From Massiliimalia massiliensis (GTDB lineage: Bacteria; Bacillota; Clostridia; Oscillospirales; Ruminococcaceae): a DNA stretch of 64,000 nt. Of this stretch, positions 32,157 through 40,940 are shown piece after piece. The stretch lies in the NCBI RefSeq assembly GCF_900155615.1, contig NZ_FUHT01000004.1:496001-560000 (forward strand), in the 5' to 3' direction. The stretch's first letter is position 1. The number at the start of each line of letters is the position of its first letter. A model generated the notes under the pieces. It was not told the origin of the DNA. It made no database searches and worked only from the letters and a program-made list of their open reading frames with translations. The position numbers were made by a program, and so were the translations under genes.

Positions 32157-33098
32157 ATGGATAAGAAAAGGGTTTTGGCTGTCGTGGGACCGACTGCCTC
32201 TGGAAAAACAAAGCTTGCTGTCGCGCTGGCAAAACGCTTTGACGGCGAGGTAATTTCGGCCGACAGCATGCAGATTTACCGAACGATGTCCATTGCAACC
32301 GCTAAGCCTACCGAAGAGGAGATGGAGGGCGTTCCGCATCATCTGATTGACTTTCTCGACCCATCCCAGCCGTTTTCCGTTTCAGATTATGTGAGATTGG
32401 CTCGGGAGAAGATTGACGAGATAACGGGCCGCGGCAAATTGCCGGTAATTGCCGGGGGAACAGGGCTTTATGTGGATTCCCTTTTAAACCATGTTTCCTT
32501 CTCTGAGCAGAGGGGAGATCTCGCGCTGAGGGAAGCCCTTTATGAAGAGGCCAAAAAGGACAACGGTGAGACCCTATACCGGTATCTCTGTGAGATTGAC
32601 CCGGAGGCCGCAAAGGAAATACATCCCCACAATTATGTACGCCTGGTGCGTGCGGTGGAGGTTTACCGGCTGACCGGAAAAACGCTGACTCAGCAGAAAA
32701 AGGAAAGCCGGCTGGAGCCGCCTCCCTATCATTCCTGTATGGTCGGGCTTAATTTTCGCGACCGGCAGAAGCTCTATGATCGGATTAACCTGAGGGTAGA
32801 CCGGATGCTGGAGGACGGCCTGGTGGACGAGGCGCAGGAGGTGCTGTCGGCGGCCGATTTGAAAACGGCGTATAACGCGATTGGCTATAAGGAGCTCAAG
32901 CCCTATTTTGCTGGGGAGCTGCCGCTGGCGGACTGTATCGACAAAATTAAGCAGGAATCCCGGCGTTATGCGAAAAGACAGCTAACCTGGTTTCGCAGAA
33001 ATCCGCAAATATGCTGGTTTTTCCCTGATGAATTTGATACTTTTGATAATGTCATAAAAAATTCTCAAAAATATGTGGAAACTTTTTTCAATCTGTGA
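32157..33098 (+). CDS. miaA: tRNA dimethylallyltransferase
   Basis: MiaA adds a dimethylallyl group to A37 of tRNAs that read U-starting codons. It has 313 aa from ATG 32157 with AGGAGA 10 nt upstream. The P-loop is GPTASGKTKLAVALA. SADSMQIYR and AGGTGLYVDSLL follow, and a late RRYAKRQLTWFRR segment contacts tRNA. The order mutS-mutL-miaA-hfq is a widely conserved cluster. Confidence 0.97.
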   Translation: MDKKRVLAVVGPTASGKTKLAVALAKRFDGEVISADSMQIYRTMSIATAKPTEEEMEGVPHHLIDFLDPSQPFSVSDYVRLAREKIDEITGRGKLPVIAGGTGLYVDSLLNHVSFSEQRGDLALREALYEEAKKDNGETLYRYLCEIDPEAAKEIHPHNYVRLVRAVEVYRLTGKTLTQQKKESRLEPPPYHSCMVGLNFRDRQKLYDRINLRVDRMLEDGLVDEAQEVLSAADLKTAYNAIGYKELKPYFAGELPLADCIDKIKQESRRYAKRQLTWFRRNPQICWFFPDEFDTFDNVIKNSQKYVETFFNL

Positions 33099-33184
33099 TA
33101 GAATGAATTAAAATGATTACTGAGAGTATAATTTTTTGATTGAAAGGTGGTCTGGGCGGAGAAAAATATCTCTTCGCGGAAGAA

Positions 33185-33421
33185 ATGAAAAACTTGAATT
33201 TACAGGATGTATTTTTAAATCAGGCCAGAAAAGAAAAAATCCCGGTTACGATCTTTTTGACGAATGGATTTCAGTTCCGCGGGATCGTAAAAGGGTTTGA
33301 CAACTACATTGTAATTCTAGACTGTGACGGCCGCCAGAATCTGGTTTATAAGCATGCGATGTCCACAGTGATCCCGACCCGCCCGGTTTCCATGATGGAT
33401 ACCGATACAAACGACGAATAA
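33185..33421 (+). CDS. hfq: RNA chaperone Hfq
   Basis: Hfq is a hexameric Sm-like RNA chaperone that aids small-RNA/mRNA pairing. It has 78 aa from ATG 33185 ([20 protein letters not shown]). The Sm1 motif includes [21 protein letters not shown] and the Sm2 motif is [12 protein letters not shown], with the conserved KH pair. The start has only a weak Shine-Dalgarno site (GGAAG, 3 nt away); a better GGCGGAG lies 24 nt upstream next to a small hairpin, so translation may be structured. Upstream in-frame starts (to 33140) look unlikely. Confidence 0.95.
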   Translation: MKNLNLQDVFLNQARKEKIPVTIFLTNGFQFRGIVKGFDNYIVILDCDGRQNLVYKHAMSTVIPTRPVSMMDTDTNDE

Positions 33422-33436
33422 AACGGAAGAGGTATT

Positions 33437-34645
33437 ATGAACGCAAAATTAGGCAGGGCGCTTGCTGTCATATTGTCGCTGTTTGCCCTGATATATTTTG
33501 GCTATCAGATCTATCAGTTTTTTTATTCGCCTTATAAAACAGAGATCGCAGAAATGTATCAGTACACTGATCAGGTGGAGCTGGAAGGCGTAATGCTCAA
33601 GGATGAAGAACTGATTGAGGAAAATTATGACGGAATCATCCAGTATGAATTCCCCAACGCACAGAAGGTAGTAAAGGACGCAGCAATTGCGACTGTGTAC
33701 CAGTCTGAGAGTGATCTTTCGCTGCATCTTCAGGCTCAGCGGCTGGATGAAAAGATTGCTGTTTTAAAGGAGCTTCAGGAATCCAATACGGTTTCCGGAT
33801 CAGACCTTCAGAATATTCATTCGGCGGTGGAACGGGAACAGTCGAGTCTGCTTTACTCGATTCAGCGGGGGCAGTATTCCGACCTGTCCGGCACGTCCTC
33901 CGATTTTCTGAAGCAGCTTTTAAAGCAGGAAAAGGCGCTTAATCCAGAGCTTTCCTTTGAGGAGGAGCTGTCTTCGCTGGAGGAAGAACGCAAGGCGCTT
34001 GCCGCACCGGAGGGAACGGTCGTTAAAAGCCCGGTTTCCGGTTATTTTACCAGCCTGCTTGACGGGTATGAAGCGGTGATTACCAAGGATTCTTTGACCG
34101 AGCTCTCTGTAGATGGGGTAAAGGAGCTCTTGAACAATACAGAGCCAACCGAGCCGAAGGAGATCGTAGGCAAGATGATCGGTTCCACTGATTGGCGGTT
34201 TGCCGCTCTGATTGCTACCAAGGATCTCGAACAGCTCAGCGAGGGCAAAAAGGTGGATTTGATCTTTTCGGGAAACGAGACGAATAAAATTGAAGCCAAG
34301 GTAGAAAAAATCAATAAGAACCCGGATGAGGAAACCAGCGCGATTTTGCTCTCCAGCGGTATTATGAATGAGAAGATTATCGATCTGAGAAAAGAAAAGC
34401 CGGTGATCTTTTTCGGCAGCGGAAAGGGGCTGCGGGTCAGCCGCGACGCTGTCCGGATGAAGGATGGAAAAACCGGTGTTTACATCAATTCAGGCAGGGT
34501 TGTCCGGTTCCGCCAGATCGATATCGTTTATACAGCAGACGATTATGTAATCAGCAGGGTGTCTGATGATAAGGATTTTTTGCAGTTATATGATGAAGTA
34601 ATTGTTGAAGGAAAAGATGGGTTATATGATGATATGCCAATGTAG
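33437..34645 (+). CDS. HlyD-like membrane-anchored protein of the division cluster
   Basis: The 402-aa protein has one N-terminal helix (about 8-28) and a long outside part. The outside part has a first half-motif (VELEGVMLKDEELI), a coiled-coil section (about 90-200) and a second half (GTVVKSPVSGYFTSLLDGYE) that together look like the biotinyl-lipoyl/HlyD adaptor fold. No ABC exporter or outer-membrane partner is near, and Gram-positive cells have no outer membrane, so a classic efflux role is unlikely. It lies between hfq and ylmE-sepF, overlapping ylmE by 29 nt; such a gene is often found there in Clostridia. Its function is unknown. Confidence 0.75.
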   Translation: MNAKLGRALAVILSLFALIYFGYQIYQFFYSPYKTEIAEMYQYTDQVELEGVMLKDEELIEENYDGIIQYEFPNAQKVVKDAAIATVYQSESDLSLHLQAQRLDEKIAVLKELQESNTVSGSDLQNIHSAVEREQSSLLYSIQRGQYSDLSGTSSDFLKQLLKQEKALNPELSFEEELSSLEEERKALAAPEGTVVKSPVSGYFTSLLDGYEAVITKDSLTELSVDGVKELLNNTEPTEPKEIVGKMIGSTDWRFAALIATKDLEQLSEGKKVDLIFSGNETNKIEAKVEKINKNPDEETSAILLSSGIMNEKIIDLRKEKPVIFFGSGKGLRVSRDAVRMKDGKTGVYINSGRVVRFRQIDIVYTADDYVISRVSDDKDFLQLYDEVIVEGKDGLYDDMPM

Positions 34646-35336
34646 TCCGGAGGATATCCGGGAAAATTTAAAGCGGATTCGCTATCAGGTAGGAGAAGCG
34701 GCCGTCAAGGCCGGGCGCAGATCTGAAGAGGTCAGAATTATGGCTGTGACCAAAACTGTCCCGCCGGAGCTTGTGAATGTGGCGATCTCCGAAGGGCTTG
34801 ACCTCCTGGGAGAGAACCGGGTACAGGAATTTGAATCGAAACGGGACAAGTATGACCTTTCCCGTGCGGAGGTTCATTTTATCGGACATTTACAAACGAA
34901 TAAGGTAAAGTATTTAACTGATTCTGTGTCGATGATCGAGTCGGTTTCTTCCGTCAGGCTTGCAGAGGAAATTGACCGAATTATGGGGAAAAACAGGAAG
35001 AAAATGGATATTTTGCTTGAAGTTAACATTGGGCAGGAGGAAAGTAAAAGCGGTTTTACGCCTGATGGACTGATGGAAGCGTTGGAAACGTTGTCTAATT
35101 TGCACAATATTTCTGTAAAAGGACTGATGTGTATACCACCAATCGGCGAATCTGAGCGGTATTTCTACAATATTAGTAAATTATTTGTTGACATCAAGGC
35201 TAAAAAATTAGATAATATAGATATGAGTTTGCTTTCAATGGGGATGTCTGCGGACTATGGGCAGGCAATCTTATATGGATCTAACATTGTCCGTATCGGT
35301 ACGGCGTTGTTTGGAAAAAGAGATTATCAAAAATAA
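34617..35336 (+). CDS. ylmE: PLP homeostasis protein, YggS/YlmE family
   Basis: This PLP-binding protein has the alanine-racemase-type barrel and is involved in vitamin B6 and amino-acid balance. The 239-aa product has the PLP Lys in IMAVTKTVPPELV, then LLGENRVQEFESK, VHFIGHLQTNK and LSMGMSADYGQAI, all family hallmarks. The start is ambiguous: ATG 34617 (AAGGA 4 nt before), or ATGs at 34626/34629. It overlaps the HlyD-like gene and precedes sepF, as in the ylm cluster of Firmicutes. Confidence 0.93.
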   Translation: MGYMMICQCSPEDIRENLKRIRYQVGEAAVKAGRRSEEVRIMAVTKTVPPELVNVAISEGLDLLGENRVQEFESKRDKYDLSRAEVHFIGHLQTNKVKYLTDSVSMIESVSSVRLAEEIDRIMGKNRKKMDILLEVNIGQEESKSGFTPDGLMEALETLSNLHNISVKGLMCIPPIGESERYFYNISKLFVDIKAKKLDNIDMSLLSMGMSADYGQAILYGSNIVRIGTALFGKRDYQK

Positions 35337-35358
35337 ATTGCTGGAGGTTAAAAAACTT

Positions 35359-35811
35359 ATGAGCATTGTAAATAAAATCAGAGATATTTTTGTTCCGCCG
35401 GAAGACGAAGAATTTGATGATGAAATGGATATTTTAAATTCCAGCGCTCCGGAACCGAAAAAGAATACGAATTACGATTATGAGGATACTACCGTGTCCT
35501 CCAAGAAAAATAAAGTGGTCAATATCCATGCTACAACGCAGCTTCAGGTTGTTTTGGTAAAGCCGGAACACTTTGAAGATGCCAGCAGCATTGCCGACCA
35601 TCTCAACAACAAGCGCACCGTTGTGCTCAATCTGGAATCTGCCAGCAAGGAACTGGCGAGAAGGCTGGTTGACTTTTTAAGCGGCGTCGCGTATGCGAAC
35701 AACGGCCAGATCAAAAGGGTTGCAAACAGTACCTTTATCATCACTCCGTACAATGTCGATATTATGGGCGACCTTTTGGATGAACTGGAAAACAGCGGCG
35801 TCTATTTTTAA
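35359..35811 (+). CDS. sepF: Cell division protein SepF
   Basis: SepF bundles FtsZ filaments and tethers the Z ring to the membrane. It has 150 aa from ATG 35359 (GGAGG upstream). The N-terminal amphipathic membrane-binding helix is MSIVNKIRDIFVPP. An acidic linker follows, then the core domain with NIHATTQLQVVLVKPEHFEDA, RTVVLNLESASKELARRLVDFL and the final FIITPYNVDI. It sits 22 nt after ylmE and 3 nt before ylmH. Confidence 0.95.
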   Translation: MSIVNKIRDIFVPPEDEEFDDEMDILNSSAPEPKKNTNYDYEDTTVSSKKNKVVNIHATTQLQVVLVKPEHFEDASSIADHLNNKRTVVLNLESASKELARRLVDFLSGVAYANNGQIKRVANSTFIITPYNVDIMGDLLDELENSGVYF

Positions 35812-35814
35812 CTG

Positions 35815-36576
35815 ATGGATCAGAAAAACGAAAAGGCGGACGAGTTCTTTCTTGCGAGGATACGTGATATGGCGGTATCCGTACAGGAAAAGAATTATCC
35901 GAGATATTCGCTGTTTCTGGACGAGCGGCAGCAGATGCTTGCAAAGCAGGCGCTGAATCAGTATCGTGACTGTCATTATTGCTTTGGCGGCGGGTATGAG
36001 GGTGCAAAACGGCAGATGCTGTGTGTATATCCGGATTACCTTGCTGAGGACAGTCTGGCGTTTCCATTCCGGTATCTCTATTTTACCTTCCGGAAAAGCG
36101 ATGCGCTGACACATCGGGATTTTTTGGGTTCCCTGATGGCGCTGCGGCTCAAACGGGAGACAATTGGGGATATTGTAGTGGGCGAAGGAGAGGCCGCCGT
36201 AGTAGCGGGGGAAACCGCTGCAGAGTACATTCTGCAAAATATGCAGAAAATCGGCAGGGTAGGAGTTTCGGTTTCCGAGACAGACCACATTCCCTTGCGG
36301 GTAGAACAGCAATTTGCAGAGATTGCGGGGACGGTTGCTTCCCTGCGCATTGATTGTGTGGTAGGTTTAGCCACAAAACTGAGCAGGTCGAAAACCATGG
36401 ATTTGGTTTCTGCCGGAAGAGTTCAGCTTAATTATGAGGAGGTTTCTTCTCCGTCTATTCTGCTGAAGCCGGAGGACATCATAACGGTTCGTGGTTTTGG
36501 CAAATATATTCTGGCAAAAGAGATTCGAGAGACAAAAAAAGGCAGATATCATATTTTATTGCAGAAGTATATATGA
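35815..36576 (+). CDS. ylmH: S4-domain RNA-binding protein YlmH
   Basis: This 253-aa protein has a C-terminal S4 RNA-binding domain (about 180-245: LATKLSRSKTMDLVSAGRVQLNYEEV, VRGFGKYILAKE). YlmH homologues are linked to division clusters and to rescue of stalled large ribosomal subunits. The N-terminal part (YPRYSLFLDERQQMLA, FGGGYEGAKRQML) is family-specific. It starts 3 nt after the sepF stop with no clear Shine-Dalgarno site, suggesting translational coupling. Confidence 0.93.
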   Translation: MDQKNEKADEFFLARIRDMAVSVQEKNYPRYSLFLDERQQMLAKQALNQYRDCHYCFGGGYEGAKRQMLCVYPDYLAEDSLAFPFRYLYFTFRKSDALTHRDFLGSLMALRLKRETIGDIVVGEGEAAVVAGETAAEYILQNMQKIGRVGVSVSETDHIPLRVEQQFAEIAGTVASLRIDCVVGLATKLSRSKTMDLVSAGRVQLNYEEVSSPSILLKPEDIITVRGFGKYILAKEIRETKKGRYHILLQKYI

Positions 36577-36591
36577 AGGGGGCACCATCGT

Positions 36592-37443
36592 ATGAATATT
36601 AACGAGATTATGTCAAAAGAATTTGAAGCGGTTAGAAAAGGCTATGATCCGGATTCCGTCAAACGTTATCTTGGTGATATTGCTAGCTATATTCAAACTT
36701 TAGAGACTGATAAAGTTAATATGATGAAAAAGCTTGAAGTTTTAGCAAGGAAAGTCGAAGAGTACAAAAAGGATGAGGAAAGCCTGCAGGAAGCTTTGCT
36801 GGGCGCTCAGAAGCTGGCGAAAGCTACAGTTGCTGAGGCGCAGGAAAAAGCGGATAACATGGTCAAGGAAGCAGAAGAAAAATCTGAAAATATGACCGCT
36901 GCAGCAAAATTGGATTCTGAAAAAATGGTTTCGGAAGCGAAGGCATTTTCTCAGGAGCTGTTGACCAAAACCAAAGCGGAATCCGAGCGCATGATGGCTG
37001 ATACAAAGGCTAATATCGAAAATACCCTGCGGACAAGCAGATATGAGATTGAAAAGGAACAGACCATTCTGCTGAGAACACAGCGCGAGGTTTCCAAATT
37101 CAAAAAAGAACTGCTTGATATCTACCGCAACCATATTGACCTGATCCAAAAGCTTCCGGATGATGAACCGGACAAAACGGAAGAAGGAAAAGAAGTAAGG
37201 GAACTGCAAAAAAATATCTACCAGCAGAAGGTAGAAGAGCAGAAGCTTGACAATCTGCCGGAGGATGTTACTGTCACTGCACAAACCATTGATTCTGCAA
37301 CTGCAGCTCCTGTGGAAGAGGCTGCTCCAGTGGAAGCCGCAGCTCCGGAAGCAGCAGAGGCTCCTGCAGAGGAAACACCGGTAGAACAGTCAGAGCAGTA
37401 TGTCAGCAAATTTGGCGAACTAAAATTTGGGAGCGAAAACTAA
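36592..37443 (+). CDS. divIVA: DivIVA-family coiled-coil protein
   Basis: DivIVA binds negatively curved membrane at poles and septa and recruits division or polarity proteins. The 283-aa protein has the N-terminal membrane-binding region (FEAVRKGYDPDSVKRYLGDI) and a long coiled coil to about residue 200 with repeated KAD/EAE/KSE heptads. A low-complexity Ala/Pro/Glu tail (about 225-265) and a C-terminal KFGELKFG motif follow. It has an AAGGGGG-like site upstream and ends the sepF-ylmH-divIVA group, before ileS. Confidence 0.92.
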   Translation: MNINEIMSKEFEAVRKGYDPDSVKRYLGDIASYIQTLETDKVNMMKKLEVLARKVEEYKKDEESLQEALLGAQKLAKATVAEAQEKADNMVKEAEEKSENMTAAAKLDSEKMVSEAKAFSQELLTKTKAESERMMADTKANIENTLRTSRYEIEKEQTILLRTQREVSKFKKELLDIYRNHIDLIQKLPDDEPDKTEEGKEVRELQKNIYQQKVEEQKLDNLPEDVTVTAQTIDSATAAPVEEAAPVEAAAPEAAEAPAEETPVEQSEQYVSKFGELKFGSEN

Positions 37444-37471
37444 GCGCCGCCCAATGATATGATGCAAACGA

Positions 37472-37498
37472 GAACCTGCCGGCATTTTGCTGTCAGGT
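37472..37498 (+). promoter_or_regulatory. Hairpin in the ileS leader
   Basis: ACCTGCCGGC/GCTGTCAGGT (10 positions, one mismatch) with loop ATTTT, in the 103-nt gap between divIVA and ileS. The gap is too short for a T-box and the T-box core is absent. The function is unknown. Confidence 0.35.
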
Positions 37499-37546
37499 AC
37501 TTGTTTGTTATATCAGCAAGTTAGATCATAAGGGGAGTTTTATTGA

Positions 37547-40330
37547 ATGGCACAGGATTACAACAATACGCTAAATCTACCGCAGACTGAGTTTCCGATG
37601 CGGGGCAACCTGCCGAAACGGGAGCCGGATATGCTCAAGGGATGGGAAGAGGAAAAGCTTTATCAGAAGCTGATGCAGAAAAATGACGGGAAGCCGTTAT
37701 ATATCCTTCATGACGGACCGCCGTATGCAAATGGTAATATCCATATGGGTACTGCGATGAATAAGGTTCTCAAGGATTTTATTATCAAGTATAAAAATAT
37801 GAGCGGCTTTAAGGCGCCTTATGTTCCGGGCTGGGATACCCATGGACTGCCGATTGAACTCAAGGCCCTGAAAAAGGATGGGGTAGATCCCGCCTCAATC
37901 TCGAAAATTGAACTGAGAAAAATCTGCAAGGAGTTTGCAACCTCTTTTATTGATTCCATGACGAATCAGTTTAAGCGTCTGGGCGTTATTGGGGACTTTG
38001 AGAATCCCTATATGACCCTGCGTCCGGAATTTGAGGCGAAGCAGATTGAAGTGTTCGGCGCGATGGCGAAACGGGACTTTATCTATAAAGGCCTGAAACC
38101 GGTCTACTGGTGCCCGGAATGCAATACCGCCCTAGCGGAAGCTGAAATCGAATACGCGGATGATCCCTGCCATTCTATTTATGTGAAATTCCAGGTTACA
38201 GACGATAAAGGCTTTTTCTCTAAGATGGAAATTGACCCGTCTCAGGTCTATTTCGTGATTTGGACTACCACTACTTGGACTCTGCCGGGCAATGTGGCGA
38301 TCTGCCTGGGTCCGGAATATGAATACACCCTTGTGAAGGCCAACGGCGAATATTATGTCATGGCCAAAGAACTGGTTGCTTCCACAATGGAGGCGGCTAA
38401 GATTTCCGATTACGAGACAGAAGGTTCTTTCTTGGGAAAAGAACTTGAATATATGAAGGTAGCTCACCCGTTTATGAACCGGGAATCCCTGGTTATCTAC
38501 GGCGACCATGTTACCCTGGAAAGCGGTACCGGATGCGTCCACACTGCGCCGGGTCATGGTGTTGAGGACTTTGAAGTCTGCAAGAATTACCCGGAAATCC
38601 CGATTGTCGTCCCGGTCGATTCGACGGGAACTCTGACGGAAGAAGCCGGCGAGTTTGCAGGTCTGAAAACGGATGACGCCAACAAGGCGATTGCGATGAA
38701 GCTGGATGAAATCGGCGCGCTTTTTGCTTTGCAGAAAATTAAGCACCAGTACCCGCACTGCTGGAGATGCAAACAGCCCGTCCTGTTCCGTGCAACAGAA
38801 CAGTGGTTCTGCTCGGTTGACGGATTTAAAGAAGAAGCAATCCAGGCAATCCGTGATGTAGAATGGATTCCTGAATGGGGTGAAGGACGGATTGAAGGAA
38901 TGGTGCGTGACCGCAGCGACTGGTGTATTTCCCGTCAGCGTTCCTGGGGTGTTCCGATCCCGATTGTCTATTGCAAAGACTGCGGCAAGATGATTGTCAA
39001 TGATGAAACGATCAAGGCAATTTCCGATATGTTCCGGAAGGAAGGGGCAGATTCCTGGTTCATCAAGGATCCGAGCGAATTTATCCCGAAATCTGTGAAA
39101 TGTGAATGCGGCTGCGGTGAGTTTACCAAAGAAACGGATATCATGGACGTCTGGTTTGACAGCGGCGTCAGCCATGCGGCTGTGCTGGCGGAACGGGATG
39201 ATCTCAGATGGCCGGCTGACCTCTATCTGGAGGGCGCGGACCAATACCGCGGCTGGTTCCAGTCATCGCTGCTTACCTCCGTCGCATGGAAGGGCACGGC
39301 GCCTTATAAGGCGGTCTGCACCCACGGCTGGGTTGTAGACGGCGAAGGGAAGAAAATGTCCAAATCTCTTGGCAATGGCATTGAAGCGGATGAAATCATC
39401 CAGCAGTATGGCGCCGATATTCTAAGACTTTGGGTGGCTTCCTCCGATTACCACGCCGATATCAGGATTTCCAAGGAAATATTAAAGCAGTTGAGCGATA
39501 CCTACCGCAAGATCAGGAATACCGCAAAATATATCATCGGAAATCTCTATGATTTTAATCCGGATACCGATATGGTTTCCTTGTCAGACCTTCAGGAGCT
39601 GGATCGCCTGGCATTAACCCGTCTGAATACCCTAATTGAGAAGGTAAAGGCTGGTTATGAAGCGCTTGATTTCCATGTGGTGTACCACGCGATCTATAAT
39701 TTCTGTGTTGTTGACATGTCCAACTTCTATCTGGACATTATCAAGGATAGACTATACTGTGAGGCGCCGGACGGCGGGCTGCGCCGTTCTGCCCAGACCG
39801 CGATGTATCTGATCCTCGACTCTCTCACAAAGATTCTGGCTCCGATCCTGGCTTACACTTCTGACGAAATTTGGAAAGCAATGCCGCATTCCAAACAGGA
39901 TGACGCGGAAAACGTCCTCTTTAATCAGATGAATGAACCGCTGGATGTGGAAGCCGATGAAGCGTTCCTGGCAAAATGGAATCGTATCTATAACGTCTGC
40001 GGTGATGTTCAGAAAGCATTGGAAGAGAAACGGGCAGAAAAGCTGGTTGGAAAACCGTTGGATGCAAAGGTCAGCCTTTACTGTGACGGAGAGCTTTATG
40101 ATTTCCTCTCAACGGTACCGGAAGAATTGAAAATGGTGTTCATCTGTTCTCAGGTGGAAGTGCTCAAAGGTGACGGTGAATTCAAAGGCGAGACGGAAGG
40201 CCTTTCTGTAACTGTCAGCAAGGCAGAAGGCGAAAAATGCGAACGCTGCTGGAAGTTTGACGACAGCGTTGGCTCTGTTACCGGCCATCCGACCTTATGC
40301 GCACGCTGTGCCGGCGTTTTGGAAAAATAA
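37547..40330 (+). CDS. ileS: Isoleucyl-tRNA synthetase
   Basis: It charges tRNA-Ile. The 927-aa class I enzyme has the HIGH-type motif NIHMGTAMNK (His66), the editing domain with the WTTTTWTLPGN stretch (about 240-250), KMSKS at 603-607, and a C-terminal zinc finger (CERCWKFDD...CARC), the bacterial type sensitive to mupirocin. It is preceded by AGGGGAG. It lies between divIVA and lspA, the common Firmicute order. Confidence 0.97.
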   Translation: MAQDYNNTLNLPQTEFPMRGNLPKREPDMLKGWEEEKLYQKLMQKNDGKPLYILHDGPPYANGNIHMGTAMNKVLKDFIIKYKNMSGFKAPYVPGWDTHGLPIELKALKKDGVDPASISKIELRKICKEFATSFIDSMTNQFKRLGVIGDFENPYMTLRPEFEAKQIEVFGAMAKRDFIYKGLKPVYWCPECNTALAEAEIEYADDPCHSIYVKFQVTDDKGFFSKMEIDPSQVYFVIWTTTTWTLPGNVAICLGPEYEYTLVKANGEYYVMAKELVASTMEAAKISDYETEGSFLGKELEYMKVAHPFMNRESLVIYGDHVTLESGTGCVHTAPGHGVEDFEVCKNYPEIPIVVPVDSTGTLTEEAGEFAGLKTDDANKAIAMKLDEIGALFALQKIKHQYPHCWRCKQPVLFRATEQWFCSVDGFKEEAIQAIRDVEWIPEWGEGRIEGMVRDRSDWCISRQRSWGVPIPIVYCKDCGKMIVNDETIKAISDMFRKEGADSWFIKDPSEFIPKSVKCECGCGEFTKETDIMDVWFDSGVSHAAVLAERDDLRWPADLYLEGADQYRGWFQSSLLTSVAWKGTAPYKAVCTHGWVVDGEGKKMSKSLGNGIEADEIIQQYGADILRLWVASSDYHADIRISKEILKQLSDTYRKIRNTAKYIIGNLYDFNPDTDMVSLSDLQELDRLALTRLNTLIEKVKAGYEALDFHVVYHAIYNFCVVDMSNFYLDIIKDRLYCEAPDGGLRRSAQTAMYLILDSLTKILAPILAYTSDEIWKAMPHSKQDDAENVLFNQMNEPLDVEADEAFLAKWNRIYNVCGDVQKALEEKRAEKLVGKPLDAKVSLYCDGELYDFLSTVPEELKMVFICSQVEVLKGDGEFKGETEGLSVTVSKAEGEKCERCWKFDDSVGSVTGHPTLCARCAGVLEK

Positions 40331-40338
40331 ACGATGTT

Positions 40339-40382
40339 AAAATTGCCGTTATCAGGAATGCTGCATAACGGCAATTTTCCTA
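40339..40382 (+). terminator. Hairpin after ileS
   Basis: 14-bp stem AAAATTGCCGTTAT/ATAACGGCAATTTT (40339-40352 with 40365-40378). The T-run is short (part of the stem), so read-through to lspA is likely. Confidence 0.65.
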
Positions 40383-40412
40383 TTAAAAAGTAAGTCAAAC
40401 GGGAGAAAATCA

Positions 40413-40940
40413 ATGAATTTCATGAAAAAACATTTAAACTATGTAATCCTCGCCGTATCAGTGCTGATTATTGGGTTGGATCAGCTCTTTAAATATCTTG
40501 CCATTCAGTTTTTGTCTCCAATTGAAACCATGCCGTTAATCGACGGTGTTTTGAACCTGACCTACTGCGAAAATAAGGGAGCGGCGTTTGGCATTTTTGC
40601 CGGCCGCACCTTCCTTCTGGTTGGAGTGACAGGGGTTGTTTTACTGCTTTTGATTGTCCTGCTGATCCTGAATAAATTTTCATCGCCAGTCCTGATGTGG
40701 GCGGTCGGATTGATTATCGGCGGCGGGATCGGAAATTTGATTGACCGCATTTTCCGTACCTTTGTGGTGGATTATATCCATGTCAAATTTGTAAAATTTG
40801 CGATCTTTAATTTTGCGGATTGCTGTGTGGTGGTCGGGACAATCCTCTTTATTTTCTATTTTCTGTTCTTGGAAGGAAAACGGATCAAAAAACACGATCA
40901 AACCCAGGAAATCGATACATCTAAACAGAAAGAGGCATAA
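40413..40940 (+). CDS. lspA: Lipoprotein signal peptidase (signal peptidase II)
   Basis: It cleaves signal peptides of prolipoproteins after lipid attachment by Lgt (at 55.4 kb). The 175-aa protein has four membrane helices and the conserved blocks LDQLFKYLA, NKGAAFG, GGGIGNLIDRI and VVDYIHVKF plus FNFADCCVVVG; the catalytic Asp pair is in NLIDR and FNFAD. It is followed by the pseudouridine synthase gene with a 1-nt overlap. Confidence 0.96.
   Translation: MNFMKKHLNYVILAVSVLIIGLDQLFKYLAIQFLSPIETMPLIDGVLNLTYCENKGAAFGIFAGRTFLLVGVTGVVLLLLIVLLILNKFSSPVLMWAVGLIIGGGIGNLIDRIFRTFVVDYIHVKFVKFAIFNFADCCVVVGTILFIFYFLFLEGKRIKKHDQTQEIDTSKQKEA

Noticed and set aside
36841-37020. Tandem repeats in divIVA resembling a repeat array
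   Set aside because: They reflect heptad coding of a coiled coil, not a CRISPR or DNA repeat.
37444-37546. A T-box riboswitch before ileS
   Set aside because: The gap is only 103 nt and has no T-box core or terminator; only simple hairpins are present.
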